Both the position numbers and the translations under genes were made by a program. Shown one piece after another: positions 12,462 through 23,689 of a stretch of 64,000 nt of DNA. Origin of the DNA: Heterohyrax brucei (lineage: Eukaryota > Chordata > Mammalia > Hyracoidea > Procaviidae). The stretch spans positions 221,607,323-221,671,322 of the forward strand of contig CM053140.1 in the NCBI GenBank assembly GCA_028571685.1. Reading direction: 5' to 3'. Within the stretch, counting starts at the first letter, position 1. Every line of letters starts with the position of its first letter. The notes under the pieces were generated by a model. That model worked only from the letters and a program-made list of their open reading frames with translations. It made no database searches and was not told where the DNA came from.

Positions 12462-13559
12462 AGAGAGGTGGGGCCAAGATGGCAGACTAGACACGTGTCT
12501 CCTCAAGTCCCTCTAAGAACTAAAGCCTGGAATGATAATTGAATGGAGTAGCATGGACATTCATGGATCCCTAGGATCTGGTATAGGGTTATCAGATTGG
12601 ATCAGCTGCCAGTAAGGGGGTAACTACCTCTCTCAAAGAACAGGCAGTGGCACATTCAGTCCTTCTACTGACTCACTATTTTGGAGTACCACAGGTACTG
12701 ACACCTTCTTCATTATCTGGGAGAAGGGGGCTGGGCATGCCCAACCAATACAATGAACTGCAGTACTTAGATAAACAGTATATAGCACAGCATAGAGAGA
12801 CTGTGCTTGGGATAGCCACATGTTGAGAGCCTGGCTTCTGACTGAGGGCACCATTGTCCCTCCACCCTCTCTTTACTGAGCTTTACCATAGATTCTGCTG
12901 TTTCATGGCAGGCAGGGTAGCTTGGGTGGGATGCCATCTTGGTTCCCTAGGAAGTGGAGTCACCCACTCAGAGGCCTTAGGTGCAGCTAATTCTAACACA
13001 GAGCAGCTACCAGTGTCTGGAAAGTGCCCCTCTAGCAGAAAGTCTGTGTGTAGGATGGTGGTGCCTAGAGATACAGGTGGGGCCTAGCAGAGGATGGCAG
13101 CAAGGCCATAACCCCTCCTTACTTGGAACCAGATAATAGGATCCCGGGACAGCCCATGTGGTGCTTTCACTGTCAGCTGGAACGCGGGGTCTGCCACACC
13201 TGAGGGCTTTACTGATTTTGGCAACTATTGAACAGCTCCTCACTTAAAGTATACTTTTAAAATGAAACCACCTAGAGAACTGATTGCTGAAGAGCCTGGC
13301 AGCATCTCCTCTACCCTTCACTGTTCCACATCATAGTGTTGGCAGGTGGCCCCCCAGTGACTCCATATGTTGGGTACCATTTCTGCCAGCCAGGAGGCAG
13401 AGTCTGTCACCCCAGAGAGTCCACATGGGGCCAGTTATTAGAGTACACAGCAGTGGATGGTGACAAGCCCCCCCCAAAAAAAACTATCCCTCAGCTCCTG
13501 TTGAGGTAATACCAGAGAAACTGAGCAGTCTCTAGATGGTGTATAGGCAACAATCAAAA

Positions 13560-14620
13560 GCTATCCATTTAAAGAAACAATCCACCAGGGCTCCAGAAAA
13601 CTCCTAAAATGAAAAATCAAAACACTTTCCAAGTGAAGAAGCCTTAAGGAAACTATCAGAGGCTGAGTACAAAAGAATTATATATACAGCCCTCCAAGAA
13701 ATTAAACAAAATGCAGCAGAACGCAATGAAAAATTAAGAAAGTTATTTGAACTGATAGAACATCAACAATCTGAAATCCAGGAGATCAATAATAATATTA
13801 ACCAAATTAGACAATTCAATCCAAATCCAAAAGAGCAGAACTGAGGAAATGGAAGCAAGAGTTAGCGAGCTGGAGGATAGAACAGCTGACATCAGAATTT
13901 ATGAGAAAAAAATAAGGAAAACGAAGAAGAATTAAGAAACATGTGGAACTCCATCAAGAAGAATAATCTGAGAATAATTGTAGTTCCTGAAGAGGGAGGG
14001 ATGGCTGAAAATAAAGAGAATATTGTCATAGATTTGCTGAGAGATAGCTTCCCTGAAATTATGAAAGAAGAGAACATAGATTTCCAAGGTGAATATTGAA
14101 CACCACAAAAAGTAGAACTCAAAAGAAAGACACTAAGACATATTATAATCAAGCTTAATAAAATGAAACACAAAGAGGGGCACTGAAAGGCAGTGATGCT
14201 TAAAGCAAAGTTAACACTCAGGGAAGCCCTTTAGGCTTCTATCTGACTTCTTCATAGAAATGATGTTTGCAAGAAGGCCATGGGATAACACATTCGAATC
14301 CTTGAAGGAGAAAAATCTCCAACCAAGAATTATAAACCAAACCCCACTGCTGTCGAGTCTAGTGATGCTAGAGTTCAGAGCAGAAATACCACATTGAGTT
14401 TCCAAGCAGTGCCTAGCAGATTTGAACTGCAGACCTTTTGGTTCACAGAGTAGAACTTAACCTACTAAACCATCAGGGTTTCCAGCCAATAATTATATAT
14501 CCTGCAAAATTGTTTCCAAAATATGAGAGTGAAATTGAGACATTTGCAAATAAACAGAAGCTTAGAGACTTTGTGAAAAAACAAACAAAAACTACAAGAA
14601 ATACCAAAAGAAGCTCTTAG
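13560..14620 (+). pseudogene. L1-b ORF1 remnant, split by a SINE
   Basis: Translation fragments match L1-c ORF1: a SEAEYKRIIYTALQEIKQNA-like coiled-coil start near 13650, the FELIEHQQSEIQ block, and the C-terminal end FANKQKLRDFVKKQ at about 14540-14580, ending at 14620. Frameshifts and stops lie between. An AfroSINE (14335-14487) interrupts the C-terminal domain within the sequence that reads ...PRIIYP... in L1-c. Confidence 0.8.
14335..14487 (-). mobile_element. AfroSINE inserted in L1-b ORF1
   Basis: Reverse complement: GGCTGGAAACCCTGATGG head, then GAACCAAAAGGTCTGCAGTT and a truncated tail. It is flanked by near-perfect 10-bp duplications, AAGAATTATA (14325-14334) and AATAATTATA (14488-14497). 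Removing it restores the L1 sequence found uninterrupted at about 36415 in L1-c. Confidence 0.9.
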
Positions 14621-15017
14621 CTTAAAAAAGCAAAAACATTAAGTGTATACTTAAGGAGTCAATGAATCCAGCTTTCCACTCAGTTAGGGAAGTCACAAAA
14701 CTCAATCAAAGCTACAGTATTAAGAGAAGGCAATCAGTGATTATATCATGAAAAGTATGACACCATCACAACACAAAGAGAAAAAGTTAAGAATTTCTGC
14801 AGAAGTTAAAATTGGATTTAAACTTAGAGTGTTAAGAGGGATCATAGTTGTAGCTGCAAAGCAAAATAACAATGCAACATATCTAAACAAGAAATGCAAT
14901 ACAGGAGGCTCAACAAACACAAAACCAACACTGAAAAGTCAACTCGTAAAGAAGAATGACCCAGAACAAAGTATTAAAAGCAATATAGAAAACATCAACA
15001 CAAAAATAATTAAGCAA

Positions 15018-16080
15018 AATGAAGGCATGTAACACATGCCTATCAATAATTACGCTGAATGTAAATGGACTGAATGCTCCAGTAAGGAGACAGCAAGTAC
15101 ATCCTGGATCCAAAGACACAATCCATCTATATGTTGCTTACACACCTTAGTCTCAAAGATATGAACAAACTGGAAATTAAAGGATGGGATGATGTATACC
15201 AAGCTAACAACATACAAGGAAGAGCAGCTGTGGCAACCCTAATCTCAGATAAAATAGATTTCAGTGTAAAGTCCACTATCATGGACAAGGATGGTCACTA
15301 TTTATTGTCAAAAGTTTCAATACTCACACAGGACTTAACAACATTAAATATTTATGCACCCAATACCAGAGCATCACAATACATTGAACAAACACTGACA
15401 ATATTGAAAAATGAGATAGATCATTTCACAATAACAATTGGAGACTTCAGCACTCTCAGTAATGGATAAATCATCTAGAAAAAGCTCTAAAGATACAGAA
15501 GATCTTATTGCAACAATCAATCAACTTGAGGTTATTGACATACACAGATCTTTTCAATCATCAGTGGATAAATACACCTCCAATGTACATGGAACATTCT
15601 CCACAGTAGACTGTGTGTTGGGTCATAAAGCAATTCCCTACAAAATCCAAACCAGTGATTTATTTCAAAGCATGTTCTCAGACCATAAAGCCACAATAGT
15701 TGAAATCAATAGAAGCAAAACATAGGCAGAAATTTCAACTCGTGGAAACTGATCAACACTTTGCTCAAAAAGCTATGGGTTATAGAAAAAATCAAGGATG
15801 AAATAAAGAAATTCATGGAATCAAATGAGAATGAAAATACAACCGACCAGAATTCATGGGGTGCAGCAAAAGTGGTGCTCAGAGGTCAATTTATCTCTAT
15901 AATTTCACACATCTGGAAAAAAGAAAGGTAAAATTAAAGAATTAACCCTATTGCTTGAACAAGTAGAGAGAGCTACAGAGGAACCCCTCAGGCACCAGAA
16001 GAAAACAAATCATAAAGATCAGAGCAGAACTAAATGAATTAGAGAACAGAAGAACCATTGAAAAAATTAACAAGATGATC
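15018..16080 (+). pseudogene. L1-b ORF2 endonuclease-domain remnant
   Basis: It follows ORF1 by about 400 bp, as in L1-c, and starts at an ORF2-like beginning (15027, ATG immediately followed by TAA). Readable blocks include LEIKGWDDVYQAN, LNIYAPNTRA, IDIHRSF and SDHKATIVEI, all endonuclease-domain sequences with counterparts in L1-c. Frames change at about 15440 and again after 15725. It ends at about 16080, where the sequence switches orientation. Confidence 0.8.
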
Positions 16081-16775
16081 TACTTCTCCTTGTGATAATC
16101 TTGGTAAATCATATGAATTTAGAAATTTGTCCATTTCCCCTAAGTTTTCAAACCTGTTAGAGTACAGCTTTTCATAATATTCTGTTATGATATTTTGGAT
16201 TTCAGCTGGGTCTGTTGTAACACCTCTCATCTCATTTCTTAATCAGATTATTTGTATCTTCTGGTATTTTTCTTTTGTAAGTTTAGTCAATGGTTTATCA
16301 ATTTTGCTGATCTTTTCAAAGAACCAGCTTTAAGTTCTGTTAATTTTTTCAATTGTTTTCTATTCTCTAATTTGTTTAGTACTGCTCTAAGCCTTATAAT
16401 CTGTTTTCTTCTGGCGCTTGAGGGGTTCTTCTGTTGCTCTCTTTCTACTTGTTCAAGCTGTAAGGTTAATTCTTTAATTTGGGCCCTTTCTTCTTTCCGG
16501 ATGTGCAGTTATAGTGATAAACTTACCTCTGAGCACTGCTTTTACTGGATCCCATAAATTCTGGTAGGACATGTTTTCATTCTCATTTGAATCCATAAAT
16601 TTCTTTATTTTTGTCCTTAATTTCTTCTACAACCCAAGGCTTTTTGAGCAAAGTGTTGTTCAGTTTCCATAAGTTTGAATTTCTATCTATGAGTTTTCTG
16701 TTATTGATTTCAACTTTTATAGCTCTATGGTCTGAGAAGATACTTTGCAGTAAATCAATGGTTTGGATTTTATAA
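16080..16775 (-). pseudogene. Inverted L1 ORF2 block (EN end to RT start) inside L1-b
   Basis: This reads as L1 ORF2 on the minus strand: KIQTIDLLQSIFSDHRA near 16750, LLKKPWVVEEI near 16630, and EIQNIITEYYEKLYSNRF then GEVDHL near 16090-16200. It corresponds to L1-c positions of about 37640-38340. The first part duplicates sequence already present on the plus strand at 15635-16075, but the two copies differ noticeably, so it is not a simple copy of the adjacent segment. Confidence 0.85.
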
Positions 16776-18070
16776 ATTTTTAATGAGGTAGAGAAACAAA
16801 TCATCATCTCTCTTTGGAAAGAGAAGAAACCACAGATAAGTAAAGCACTGCTGGAGAAGAACACACTAGAAGGCCTCTCACTACCTGACTTTAGAACTAT
16901 TACACTGCCACAGTTGTCAAAACAGCCTGATGCCGGTACAAAAAGAGACTTACAGACCAATGGAACAGAGTGGAGACCCCAGAGATGCCACCATCCTCCT
17001 ATGAACTGTCAAAATTTGGCAAAGGCCCTGAAATTGTAAACTGGGTTAAAAAAAAAAGCCTCTTCAACAAACGTTGGCAAAATTGGATATCCATTAGCAA
17101 AAACTGAAGCAAGACCTGTAGCTCATGTCTTACACAAAAACTAACTCTAAATGGATCAACAACCTAAATATCAAACGTAAAATAATAAAATCGGGCAAGA
17201 AGAAATAGGATCAAAGATGAATGTTCTAATACACAGCTTAGACAGACTTCAAATCCTGACAAAGCAGAATCAACAGAAGAGAAAATAGATAAATGGGAAC
17301 TATTAAGAATCAAACACTTACTCATCCGAAAGACAACCTGTAGAATGGGCAAAAATATTTCACAACTATATGTCAGACTGACATCTGACTTCCATAATCT
17401 AGAAGGTACTGTAAAATATCAACATGAAAAAGGTAAATAACCCAATTAAGTGATGAGTAGAGGAGATGATGGGCAGATACTTCACTAGGGAAGACACCCA
17501 GGCAGCCAAAAGACACATGAGGAAATGCTCACAATCATTAGCTACCAGAGAAATCCAAATCAAAACTACAATGAGATACCATCTCACCCCAACAAGGCTG
17601 TCCATAATCCAAAAAACACATAACAGTAAATGCTGGAGAGGCTGTGGAGAGACAGGAAATCTTCTACACTGCTGGTGGGATTCCAAAATGGGACAGCTTC
17701 TTTGGAAAGCAATCTGGAACTTATATAAAAAGCTAGGGATAGACATATCATTTGATCCAGTAACTGCACTGCTTAGAATTTTATCTTTCAGAAACAAAGG
17801 CTGTCATATGGACACATGCACACCAACGTTTATTTCAGCACAGTCCACAATAGCCAAAAGATGGAATCAACCCAGATGCCCATCAAAAGATGATTGGAGA
17901 AACAAACTATGCTACATATACTCAATGGAACACCATGCTACGATAAAAAAAAAAAAAAAAAAATGATGATTTTTAGAAAACATGTCATAACCTGGTGTCA
18001 ACTGGAAGATATTTTGCTCAGTGAAATCAGTCAGTGTCAAACGGACAAATATTTCATGAGAGCCTTGTTA
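16776..18070 (+). pseudogene. L1-b ORF2 C-terminal remnant
   Basis: Plus orientation resumes at the position equivalent to about 39505 in L1-c (EMEKQI.. then [15 protein letters not shown]) and continues to the cysteine-rich C-terminus (CWRGCGETGNLLHCWWDSKM at 17632-17691). The reverse-transcriptase catalytic region (L1-c about 38340-39505) is absent. An A-run at 17944-17963 disrupts the final codons. Confidence 0.8.
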
Positions 18071-19278
18071 TAAAGATTTTAAAATAGAATAATCTACAGA
18101 AGAATAAAACTTTGATGGCTACAAGGGTGGGGTGAGTGTGAGAGTTTATCATAGATAAGATAATAAAATCCACTGCCATTGAGTTGATAGATGTTAGAAA
18201 TTTTATTAATTTACTATACTAAATTAATTAAATTTAAAATACTGTGCTTTACTCATCAGAGGCTTCTTCACTTTCCATATAAATTTAATGATTAGCATTT
18301 CTATCTCTTTAATGAGTGCTGTTGGTATTTGAATCAGAATTTCACTGCATTTGTAAATTTCTATTGTATAGAAGTGTCACTTTCACAATTTTGAGTCTTC
18401 CTAGCCATGAGTGTAGTATGTTTCTCCATTTATGTAGATCTGTTTGGGTTTCATACAGTAGTGTTTTACAAGTTTCTTTGCATAGGCCTTTTACATTGAT
18501 GGTTAGATATGTTACTAAGTATTTTATTTCTTTAGAAGTTATCATCATTTGTATTGTTTTCTTGGTTTCCTTTCATAGTTCCTTTTATTGGTATATAGGA
18601 ATGCAACTGATTTTTTATCTTGTGTCTTGTCACTCTGGCGAATCTATTAGATCAAGAACGTTTCTTGTCACCTTTTGGGCTTTCTACGTATGGTGTCATA
18701 TCATTTGCAAATAGGGACAATTTATCTTCTTCATTGCTAATGTGGATGCCTTTTGCATCCATTATCTTGCCTTATCACTTTAGATAGGATTTTCAGTACA
18801 ATGTTGAACCTAAGTGGTGATAATGGGCATCCTTATTCTTACTACTGTTCTCAAGGAGAATGTTTCTAGCCTCTCTCCAGTAAGAATGATGCCACTATTG
18901 AGTTTGCATTGATGCCCTTTATTATGTTAAGAAATTTGCTTTTTATACCTATTTCGTTGAAGGTTTTTTTTTTTAATATCAGAAATGGGTGTTGGACTAT
19001 GTTGGATACCTTTTCTGTATCAATTGAAATGATCATGTAATTCTTTTCTTTCCTATTATTTATGTGGTGGATTATGTCAAATGAAATCAATGTAATTTTT
19101 AAAATACTGAATCATCCTTACATCCCTAGTATGAATCCTACTTGGTCCTGATGTTTTCTTTTTTTTTTTTTTGTATCATAGTGAATGCTACTGGCTAATA
19201 TTTTGTTTACAATTATTACATACATATCCATGAGAGGCATTGGTCTGTGATTTTCTGTCATTGTGGTGTCTTTGCTTG

Positions 19279-19433
19279 ATCTGGAGACCCTGGTGGCACA
19301 GTGGTTAAGTGCTGTGGCCGCTAACCAAAAGGTAGGTAGTTCAAATTATTTGAAACACTGTGGGGCAGATCTACTTCATTCTATAGTGTTGCTGTGAGTC
19401 AAAATAGATTTTATGGCAGTGGGTTTGGGTGAG
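19279..19433 (+). mobile_element. AfroSINE inserted in L1-H1 ORF2
   Basis: A clear copy with GGAGACCCTGGTGGCACAG head, GTGGCCGCTAACCAAAAGG, and tail ATGGCAGTGGGTTTGGGTG. Duplications TTGCTTG lie at 19272-19278 and 19434-19440. Excising it rejoins the L1 sequence ...TTTGCTTG|GTTTTGGTATCAGG. Confidence 0.92.
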
Positions 19434-20091
19434 TTGCTTGGTTTTGGTATCAGGATTATGCTGGCTTCAAAGAATGAATCTGTAAATGTTACTTCCTTTT
19501 CTATGTTCTGAGTTAGTTTGGGTAGTATACTGTTCTCTGAATGTTCAGTAGAATTCTCCATCGCAGGCACGTGAATTCGGGTTTTTTTTTATTTTGGTTG
19601 TTAGAAGTTTTCAACATTATTTTGTGTTAGCGTGGGTAGGTAGTGTGAAAATCCTCTACATTTTCAAATTTATTGAAGTGTAGTTTTTCACAGTATTGTG
19701 TTATTATTCCATTGATTTCAGTTGGGTCTCTTGTAATACTTTCCATTTCATTTCTTATTTGCATTATTAGCATCCTCTCTTGTTTGTCTTTTGTCAGTAT
19801 GACCAGTGGTTTGTCAATTTGCTTTTATTGATTTTTTTATATTATTTTTGTGATTTTTGTTTCATTTATTTCTGCTCTGATCTTTATTATTTCCTTTCTT
19901 CTGGTGGCTGTGGGATTATTTTTCTGTTCTGCTTCTATGTGTTCCAGATGCATAGCTAATGTTTTGATTTTGTCCATTTCTTTCTACTCCTCCACCTCCT
20001 CTTTGTTCTTTCTTCTTCTTCTTTGTAGGCATCTATTGCTAAAAATTGACCTCTGAGCACTGCCTTTGCTGTATCTCAAGGGTTCGGGTAT

Positions 20092-20614
20092 TGTTTTAGT
20101 CAGCTAGGGCTGCTCTAGCAGAAATACCACAGAGTGGATGGCTTTAACAAAGAAAGGCTTATTCTTACACAGTCCGGTAGGCTACAAGTCCGTATTCAGG
20201 ATGTTCACTCCAGGGGAAGGCTTTCCCTTGGTGGCTCTGGAGGACAGTCTGGTATTATATTAGTCTTTGTCCAAGGAGCATCTTGGTGCAGGAACCTCAG
20301 GTCTGAAGGACACACTCTTCTCCTGGTGCAGCTTTCTTGATAGTACAAGATTCCCAATTCTCAGCCTGCTTCCCTTTCATGTTATCTCTTGCAGGATGAA
20401 AGGATTAAGAGTGGGCCAAGCCATACTCCGGGGGAAATCCCTTTACAGTGAAGCAGGTAGGTGATGCTATGAAGAGATTTTCAGACCCACCCTAATCCTT
20501 TAACATACAGCATAGGAAAACCACAAAATGGAGGACAGTCACAAGGTACTAGGAATCATGGCCCAGCCACATGGCTACACATATTTTTTGGGGGACACAA
20601 TTCTATCCATGACA
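20092..20614 (-). repeat. 3' LTR of the MaLR-like element
   Basis: 523 bp, bounded by TGTTTTAG at the left and CCATGACA at the right. It is the 3' LTR because the element is read on the minus strand. It aligns end to end with the LTR at 21659-22180 with scattered substitutions and a few 1-3-bp indels. Confidence 0.92.
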
Positions 20615-21635
20615 TCTCACCATTTGGCACCCCCAAAAACACATCATAGAAACATGTAACACATTTGTCTCATCAGAGCAAAATCAGATCCATCCCATGT
20701 GACAGAAGTCTTAAATTGGTTCCAAGTCCAAAATAGAGAAACTCTTTTACATCTGTCAAAACTAGAAGGCAAACTATCTGCTTCTAAAGGTCCAATGGCA
20801 GGACAGGCACAAGTCAGACATTCCATTACAAACAGGGGAAATTGTAGGGAAAGAAGGCATTAACATGCAATAGGCAAGTCAGCAGAACACGTTACATTAG
20901 CCCTCAAAACTTTGGAAATACTCAACATTTTCTGAGACATTCTACACAGTGACCTCGCCCTCCAGACTAGTCATTGGCCACACTCTCTGGATTCTGAGTG
21001 GAGATCTCCAGCCCTGTGCTACAACTCTGCCTTCAAGGCCCACTTGGACAGAAACTCTGCCGCAATTGCTTTAGGTGCACCTTAAGCCCAACTGAGTGAC
21101 AATTCCACCATTATGAACACAGGACGCCGTGGTTCCACCCTTACAAACCCCTGAGGTCATGGCCATATCTTTTGAGACTGAGGCAGCTCAGCATCTCACG
21201 CTGTTTGTCTCTTCAGCTTCAGCTTCCTATGGCCACACGGCCTGGGCCTCAGGCCCACATCTGCTCTGCTGGGCAAGTGTTCCAAAGCTCTGTAGCTCCA
21301 CTGATTCAAGTGCCTGGAGGCACCCCGCTCTTGCTGGAAAGTGTCCTGCCCAAAGGCACTCAGCTCTCTCGCTCCGTGGGTTAGCAAGGCCAGCTCCACT
21401 GATTTAAGTGCCAGGAGGCACCCCATTCCACGAGGAAAACTCTGTGTGCAGGCACTCAGCTCTTTCGCTCCGTAGGTCGGCTCCAGCACTGCCTCTGGTT
21501 CTGTTGCTGCCACTGCTGCTGCCACCATTCCACTGTTGTTTCTCACCATCTGCACCTTCTTCGTTCCTTCTTAATCTTCTATCCATTCACAGTTTCAAAA
21601 CGTCTCCTACATTTTAGGTATTTGCTAGAGCAGCA
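20615..21635 (-). other. Internal region of MaLR-like element, no retained protein frame
   Basis: The sequence is more GC-rich than its surroundings. Several frames of 60-119 codons lie at 21129-21617 on both strands, but none shows gag, protease or RT motifs. Much of it is a tandem duplication of period 98 (21294-21391 and 21392 to about 21485, each starting AGCTCCACTGATT). MaLR internal regions are usually non-coding or gag-like, and nothing gag-like is visible here. Confidence 0.6.
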
Positions 21636-21652
21636 CCCCACTCCTGGTACCA
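21636..21652 (-). other. Leu-tRNA-type primer binding site
   Basis: Six bases inside the 5' LTR, the minus strand reads TGGTACCAGGAGTGGGG. This resembles the complement of the 3' end of tRNA-Leu (about TGGTGTCAGGAGTGGGAT, from memory), the primer for which ERVL was named. It fixes the orientation of the element. Confidence 0.75.
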
Positions 21653-21658
21653 AATTCT

Positions 21659-22180
21659 GTTTTAGTCAGCTAGGGCTGTTCTAACAGAAGTACCACAGAG
21701 TGGATGGCTTTAACAAAGGAAGGCTTATTCTTACACAGTCCGGCAGGCTACAAGTCCATATTCAGGATGTTTGCTCCAGGGGAAGACTTTCCCCCTTGTT
21801 GGCTCTGGAGGACAGTCCGGTATTGCATCAGCCTTTGTCCAGGGAACATCTAGGTGCAGGAACCTCAGGTCTGAAGGACATGCTCTTCTCCTGGTGCAGC
21901 TTTCTTGATGGTACGAAATTCCCAATTCTCAGCCTGCTTCCCTTTCCTTTTATCTCTTGCAGGATGAAAGGAATAAGAGTGGGGCAAGCCATACTCCAGG
22001 GGAACTGTCTTTACAGCGGAGCAGGGAGGTGATGCTATGAAGAGATTTTCAGTCCCACCCTAATCCTTTAACATGCAGCATAGGAAAACCACAAAATGAA
22101 GGACAGTCACAAGGTACTGGGAATTGGCCCAGCCACATGGCTATACATATTTTTGGAGGGATACAATTTGGTCCATGACA
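21659..22180 (-). repeat. 5' LTR of the MaLR-like element
   Basis: 522 bp with the same termini as its partner. The end at 22180 is followed directly by the GGTAT duplication. Confidence 0.92.
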
Positions 22181-23689
22181 GGTATGATGTTTGATTCTAG
22201 GAATTTTCACCCCATCTCTGAATTCTTCTGTTGCTCAGAGGTTTGTTAGCAGGCGGTTACTGGGTTTCCATGTAAATGCTGTTTTTTTCTTACTCTTTCT
22301 GTCAATTTCTACCTTGATGGTACTGTGGTCAGAGAAGATATTGCATGTTATATAAATTCTTTGGATTTTGTTGATGGTTTCTCTGTGACCTAAGATGTGG
22401 TCTATTCTGGAAAATGTTCTATGTGTTTGGAAAACAATGTGTACTTTGCAGCTGTTAGGTGGAGTTCTATATACGTCTATCAGGTCAAGTTGGCTGATTG
22501 TGTCCTTTAGCTCATTTGTATCTTTGCTGAGTTTCTTTCTAGGTGTTCTGTTCTTTACTGATAACGGTGTATTGAAGTTTTTCGACTATTATTTTGGAAT
22601 TGTCAGTTTCTGTTTTCAGTACTCTTAGAGTTTTTTTTTTTTTTTACGTATGTTGGAGTACTGTGTAGATGCTTATTAAGTTTATGTGTTAATGATGGAT
22701 CTTTCTTTTAATTATTGTGTAATGCCCCTTTTTTGTCCTTTACGGCGGATTTTGTTTTAAAGTCTATTTTATCTGAGATTAATATTGTTACTCCAGCTCT
22801 TTTTTGGTAACTGTTTGTTTGATACATTTTTTACCACCCTCTGAAATTTTAGTAAATTTACATCTCTGTTTCTAATGTGTGTCTCCCGTAAACAGCATAT
22901 TGCTGGTTTCTTTCTTTCTTTTTTTAATTTGCTGTGTCATTCTCTGTCCCTTTATGAGTGAATTACGCCATTTATAGTCAGTGTAATTACTGATGTGTGA
23001 GTTTATTGCTGTCATTTTGTGTTCTTTATTTATGAGGTTGACATTTTCTTTGTTTCTCTTACTCTCCTGTGCTGAATTTCTTTTGTTTGTAGGCTTTTCT
23101 TAAAAAAAAAAAAAAAAAATTCTTTCGTGTGTGTAGATTTTATGTTTACTGAGACTATGTTTTTCTTCTTTATTTTTATGAGTATGTAAACTTTCTTTAT
23201 GATTACCTCGAAACTCACCCTCAAATTTTTAGGTTTGTGCCAACCTATTATTAGTATCATCTTGCCTTTTCTATTTGAAAGTTTTATACCTATGCCATCT
23301 ATTCCCCTTTATTGTTCTGTTGTTGCTGTCATTTACAGTTAACCTCCCTGGTTCCCTATTGTAATTATTTTGGTTTTAGATAGTCCTTGATAATTCATTT
23401 CATAAATAGGTGTCTGGCTGGTACAATCTTGTGTCCTAGATTCAGGCTGTTATCTGATGTTGTTTGTTCTCAGACTGAAGGACTTCTGTTAACAATTCTT
23501 AGAATCCGGGTTTGGTTTTACATATTCCCTTAATTTCTGTTTATCTCGAAATGTCCTAATTTCACCATCATATTTGAATGAGAGTTTTTCAGGATAAGTT
23601 ATTCTGGGTTGGCAACTTTTTCTTTCAAGTTTTTATATTTATTATCCTATTTCCTTATTGCATTTGTGGTTTCTGCTGAATAATGTGAG

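Larger units (their letters stand above)
12462..18243 (+). mobile_element. L1-b: rearranged full-span LINE-1 inserted in L1-H1
   Basis: It begins GAGAGGTGGGGCCAAGATGG, equivalent to the L1 5' end at 34641, and is flanked by the 9-bp duplication GTGCTTTAC (12453-12461 and 18244-18252) that splits L1-H1. The order is 5' UTR (to about 13560), ORF1 remnant with an AfroSINE inside, ORF2 endonuclease part, a block of about 695 bp in inverted orientation (16080-16775), the ORF2 C-terminal part, and a short 3' UTR ending in AT-rich sequence without a clear poly(A). The core reverse-transcriptase domain is missing. At 17944-17963 an internal A-run replaces coding sequence. Confidence 0.88.
20092..22180 (-). 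mobile_element. Two-LTR MaLR/ERVL-like element with 1-kb internal region
   Basis: Two direct LTRs (20092-20614 and 21659-22180, about 522 bp each, TG...CA on the plus strand) flank a 1044-bp internal region. Perfect 5-bp duplications GGTAT lie at 20087-20091 and 22181-22185. On the element's own strand the LTR starts TGTCATGG and ends ...AGCTGACTAAAACA, as in MLT1-type MaLR LTRs. A Leu-type primer site follows the 5' LTR. There is no gag or pol frame. The element sits in L1-H1 ORF2. Confidence 0.92.
18253..23000 (-). pseudogene. L1-H1 ORF2 remnant
   Basis: Reverse-strand blocks match the RT entry of other L1s (IIHHINNRKEKNYMIISIDT at about 19060, then TEKVSN) and, beyond the two-LTR insertion, the endonuclease/linker part. 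It is interrupted by an AfroSINE and a MaLR-like element, and by many stops. No block keeps an open frame longer than about 75 codons. Confidence 0.7.

Noticed and set aside
17944..17963. Poly(A) tail marking the 3' end of L1-b
   Set aside because: L1 ORF2-end and 3' UTR sequence continues beyond the A-run, so it is an internal expansion. The true end is set by the GTGCTTTAC duplication at 18244.
18167..18198. Separate minus-strand AfroSINE at the end of L1-b
   Set aside because: Only about 30 bp (AAATCCACTGCCATTGAGTT) match a SINE tail, with no head and no duplication, so it is too short to call.
12462..18243. Twin-priming as the cause of the inverted segment in L1-b
   Set aside because: Twin priming inverts the 5' part and does not leave sense sequence on both sides with a duplicated, diverged copy.
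21129..21617. Several overlapping frames in a GC-rich stretch, possibly retroviral gag
   Set aside because: They lie on both strands over a 98-bp tandem duplication, and no gag, zinc-knuckle or protease motif is visible.
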